A stretch of 64,000 bases of DNA from Pseudohongiella acticola (GTDB taxonomy: Bacteria; Pseudomonadota; Gammaproteobacteria; Pseudomonadales; Pseudohongiellaceae). The position numbers and the translations under genes were made by a program. The DNA is taken from the NCBI RefSeq assembly GCF_001758195.1, contig NZ_MASR01000001.1:186001-250000 (forward strand), given 5' to 3'. The notes under the pieces are model-generated. The model was given only the letters and a program-made list of their open reading frames with translations. It did not search any database and was not told the DNA's origin. Positions 62,689 through 64,000 of the stretch are shown here, one piece after another; the stretch's first letter is position 1, and each line of letters opens with the position of its first letter.

Positions 62689-63321
62689 CTAGAATCGCGA
62701 CAGATGCGCCAGACTGTCGCGGGTACTGTTGCGGATTGACACCCAGTCAGCCGCAGCAACAGTGTCCGCCTGCAACATCCAGGAGCCGCCTACACACAAC
62801 ACATTGGGCAATGCCAGATAATCTCCGGCATTGCCGGCATTGATGCCACCGGTCGGACAGAAGCTGACACCCGCCAGCGGCCCTGACCAGGCTTTGAGCA
62901 GGGCCGCTCCGCCGCAGACCGAGGCCGGAAACAATTTAAAGCAGTCAAACCCCTGCTCCATGCCGTCAAGAACCTCTGATACCGTGCTGACGCCAGGTAA
63001 GAACGGTAGCTCCAGTGCCCGTGCACAATCTGCCAGCTTACGGGTCAAGCCTGGACTGACCGCGAAATTGACACCTGCTGCCGCCACTGCCTCCATATCG
63101 TCAACCGTATTGACGGTGCCTGCAGCCACACTCAACGATGGCAGGGCCCGTCTTACTGCTTCAATGGCTGACAACGCGGACGGCGTGCGCAGGGTTATTT
63201 CAACGGCCTCAATACCGGCATCAAACAGCGCCTGGCTGATACCGACAGCCTCCTCTTCACTGTTGACTACCAGCACCGGCAGGATTGTCAGTCGACCGAG
63301 TTGTTCGCGCAGATAAGACAT
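62689..63321 (-). CDS. eda: KDPG/KHG aldolase
   Basis: Eda splits 2-keto-3-deoxy-6-phosphogluconate to pyruvate and glyceraldehyde-3-phosphate, completing the Entner-Doudoroff path. The 210-residue TIM barrel has E41 in AVEITLRTP, the Schiff-base lysine K129 in DCFKLFPAS, AAGTVNTVDDM, SPGLTRKLADCA and FCPTGGINAGNAGDYL. It follows edd after 23 bases with GGGAGA before its ATG, so it is the second gene of an edd-eda operon. Confidence 0.96.
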   Translation of the reverse strand: MSYLREQLGRLTILPVLVVNSEEEAVGISQALFDAGIEAVEITLRTPSALSAIEAVRRALPSLSVAAGTVNTVDDMEAVAAAGVNFAVSPGLTRKLADCARALELPFLPGVSTVSEVLDGMEQGFDCFKLFPASVCGGAALLKAWSGPLAGVSFCPTGGINAGNAGDYLALPNVLCVGGSWMLQADTVAAADWVSIRNSTRDSLAHLSRF

Positions 63322-63344
63322 CAGGCCAGATCTCCCTGGAGGGT

Positions 63345-64000
63345 TTATTTGAAAACCGAGGCACCGTCATGGGCGACGCCGGCAGCCTGACGAAACGTCG
63401 CGAACAGGCCTCGTCCCAGACTGTTCGGCAGCAAAGTTTCGGCTGGCGTGTAATGCGCCGGTTCACGTGCTGCCATGACATCTTCATCCAGCATAACCTG
63501 AAGATGACCGCTGGCGGCATCCAGTGACAGAAGATCACCGTCATGCAGTCTGGCAAGCGGCCCGCCATCCAGCGCTTCCGGGCTCATATGAATGGCGGCG
63601 GCAACTTTACCCGAGGCGCCTGACATACGACCGTCAGTGACCAGTGCCACCCGGTACCCCTGATCCTGTAACGCACCCAGACACGGCGTCAACTGATGCA
63701 ACTCGGGCATGCCATTGGCTTTGGGACCCTGAAAGCGGACAACAACAATAACGTCCTGTTGTAATTCACCGGCCCGGAATGCCGTCACCATGTCATCCTG
63801 GCTGTCGAACACTCGGCATGGAGCGCTGATGTGTTGATGCTCATCCTTGACAGCGGAGGTTTTCACCACGCCTTCGCCAAGGTTGCCGTGTATCAGTTTA
63901 AGGCCGCCATGACCGGAAAATGGTCGGGTCACCGGGCGCAGAACATCCGGCATGGATGAAGGCAGGTCATAATCGACCCACTCGACGCCGCCGTTGTCTG
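63345..64000 (-). CDS. edd: phosphogluconate dehydratase (N-terminal part outside window)
   Basis: Edd dehydrates 6-phosphogluconate to KDPG and is an IlvD/Edd-family Fe-S enzyme. The frame is open to the window edge, reading DNGGVEWVDYDLPSSMPDV, so the first two-thirds lie beyond base 64000. The C-terminal third shows GGLKLIHGNLGEGVVKTSAV, VVRFQGPKANGMPELHQL, VALVTDGRMSGASGKVAAAIHMSPEA and LLSLDAASGHLQVMLDEDVMAAREP. These match Edd rather than IlvD. It precedes eda by 23 bases. Confidence 0.95.
   Translation of the reverse strand, partial: DNGGVEWVDYDLPSSMPDVLRPVTRPFSGHGGLKLIHGNLGEGVVKTSAVKDEHQHISAPCRVFDSQDDMVTAFRAGELQQDVIVVVRFQGPKANGMPELHQLTPCLGALQDQGYRVALVTDGRMSGASGKVAAAIHMSPEALDGGPLARLHDGDLLSLDAASGHLQVMLDEDVMAAREPAHYTPAETLLPNSLGRGLFATFRQAAGVAHDGASVFK

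Overview
The window is a 64-kb piece of a gammaproteobacterial chromosome, almost entirely core genes. The order of several blocks supports this placement: gltA divergent from sdhCDAB-sucAB-lpd-sucCD; yceD-rpmF-plsX-fabD-fabG-acpP-fabF-pabC-mltG-tmk-holB-pilZ; gltX followed by tRNA-Ala; and edd-eda. The absence of fabH from the fatty-acid block, lpd placed between sucB and sucC, and a TonB2-type energy cluster (DUF3450, TtpC, ExbB, ExbD, TonB, TPR) point to a Pseudomonas-like or marine (Cellvibrio- or Alteromonas-like) lineage. The genus cannot be fixed from this window. No prophage, insertion sequence, CRISPR array or defence island was found.

Layout. 1-7.6 kb: hrpA (5' end outside the window), a MlaA-like protein, a TerB-like protein, dusA and gltX. 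7.6-21 kb: tRNA-Ala(GGC) behind a promoter of the stringent type, then the TCA-cycle block with gltA on the minus strand and ten genes on the plus strand (succinate dehydrogenase, 2-oxoglutarate dehydrogenase, succinyl-CoA synthetase). 21-26.5 kb: the six-gene TonB2-type system. 26.5-31 kb: htpG behind a probable heat-shock promoter, converging on argS across a region that carries two inverted copies of a structured 116-bp repeat. 31-41.7 kb: rluC, then the fatty-acid, folate, cell-wall and DNA-replication block, ending with pilZ. 41.7-47.8 kb: a DUF411 lipoprotein, ggt with an overlapping FAD oxidoreductase, divergent glutathione reductase, and a diguanylate cyclase. 48-53.4 kb: a four-gene tetR/MFP/RND/phosphatase-like operon. 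53.4-64 kb: an MscS channel, an orphan tyrosine recombinase, the tail-specific protease Prc, a secreted DUF3089 hydrolase, an NhaC antiporter, a secreted PI-PLC-like enzyme, eda and edd (5' end outside the window).

How the genes work together. Citrate synthase, SDH, OGDH and SCS cover citrate formation and the 2-oxoglutarate-to-fumarate steps. Edd and Eda feed pyruvate from 6-phosphogluconate. The TonB2 cluster, MlaA, the RND pump, MscS and Prc serve the envelope. Ggt and Gor are divergent and both act on glutathione.

The most interesting signals are non-coding. They are the paired 116-bp elements, whose hairpins show compensatory base changes; a sigma-32-like promoter that would start htpG transcription at the base of an intrinsic-terminator hairpin; a start codon held in the loop of a GC-rich hairpin at the ggt/oxidoreductase overlap; a near-leaderless yceD promoter; and a tandem pair of 33-bp hairpin repeats before gltX. 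No wholly new multi-gene system is evident. The best candidates for new gene biology are the phosphatase-like gene in the RND operon and the orphan recombinase.
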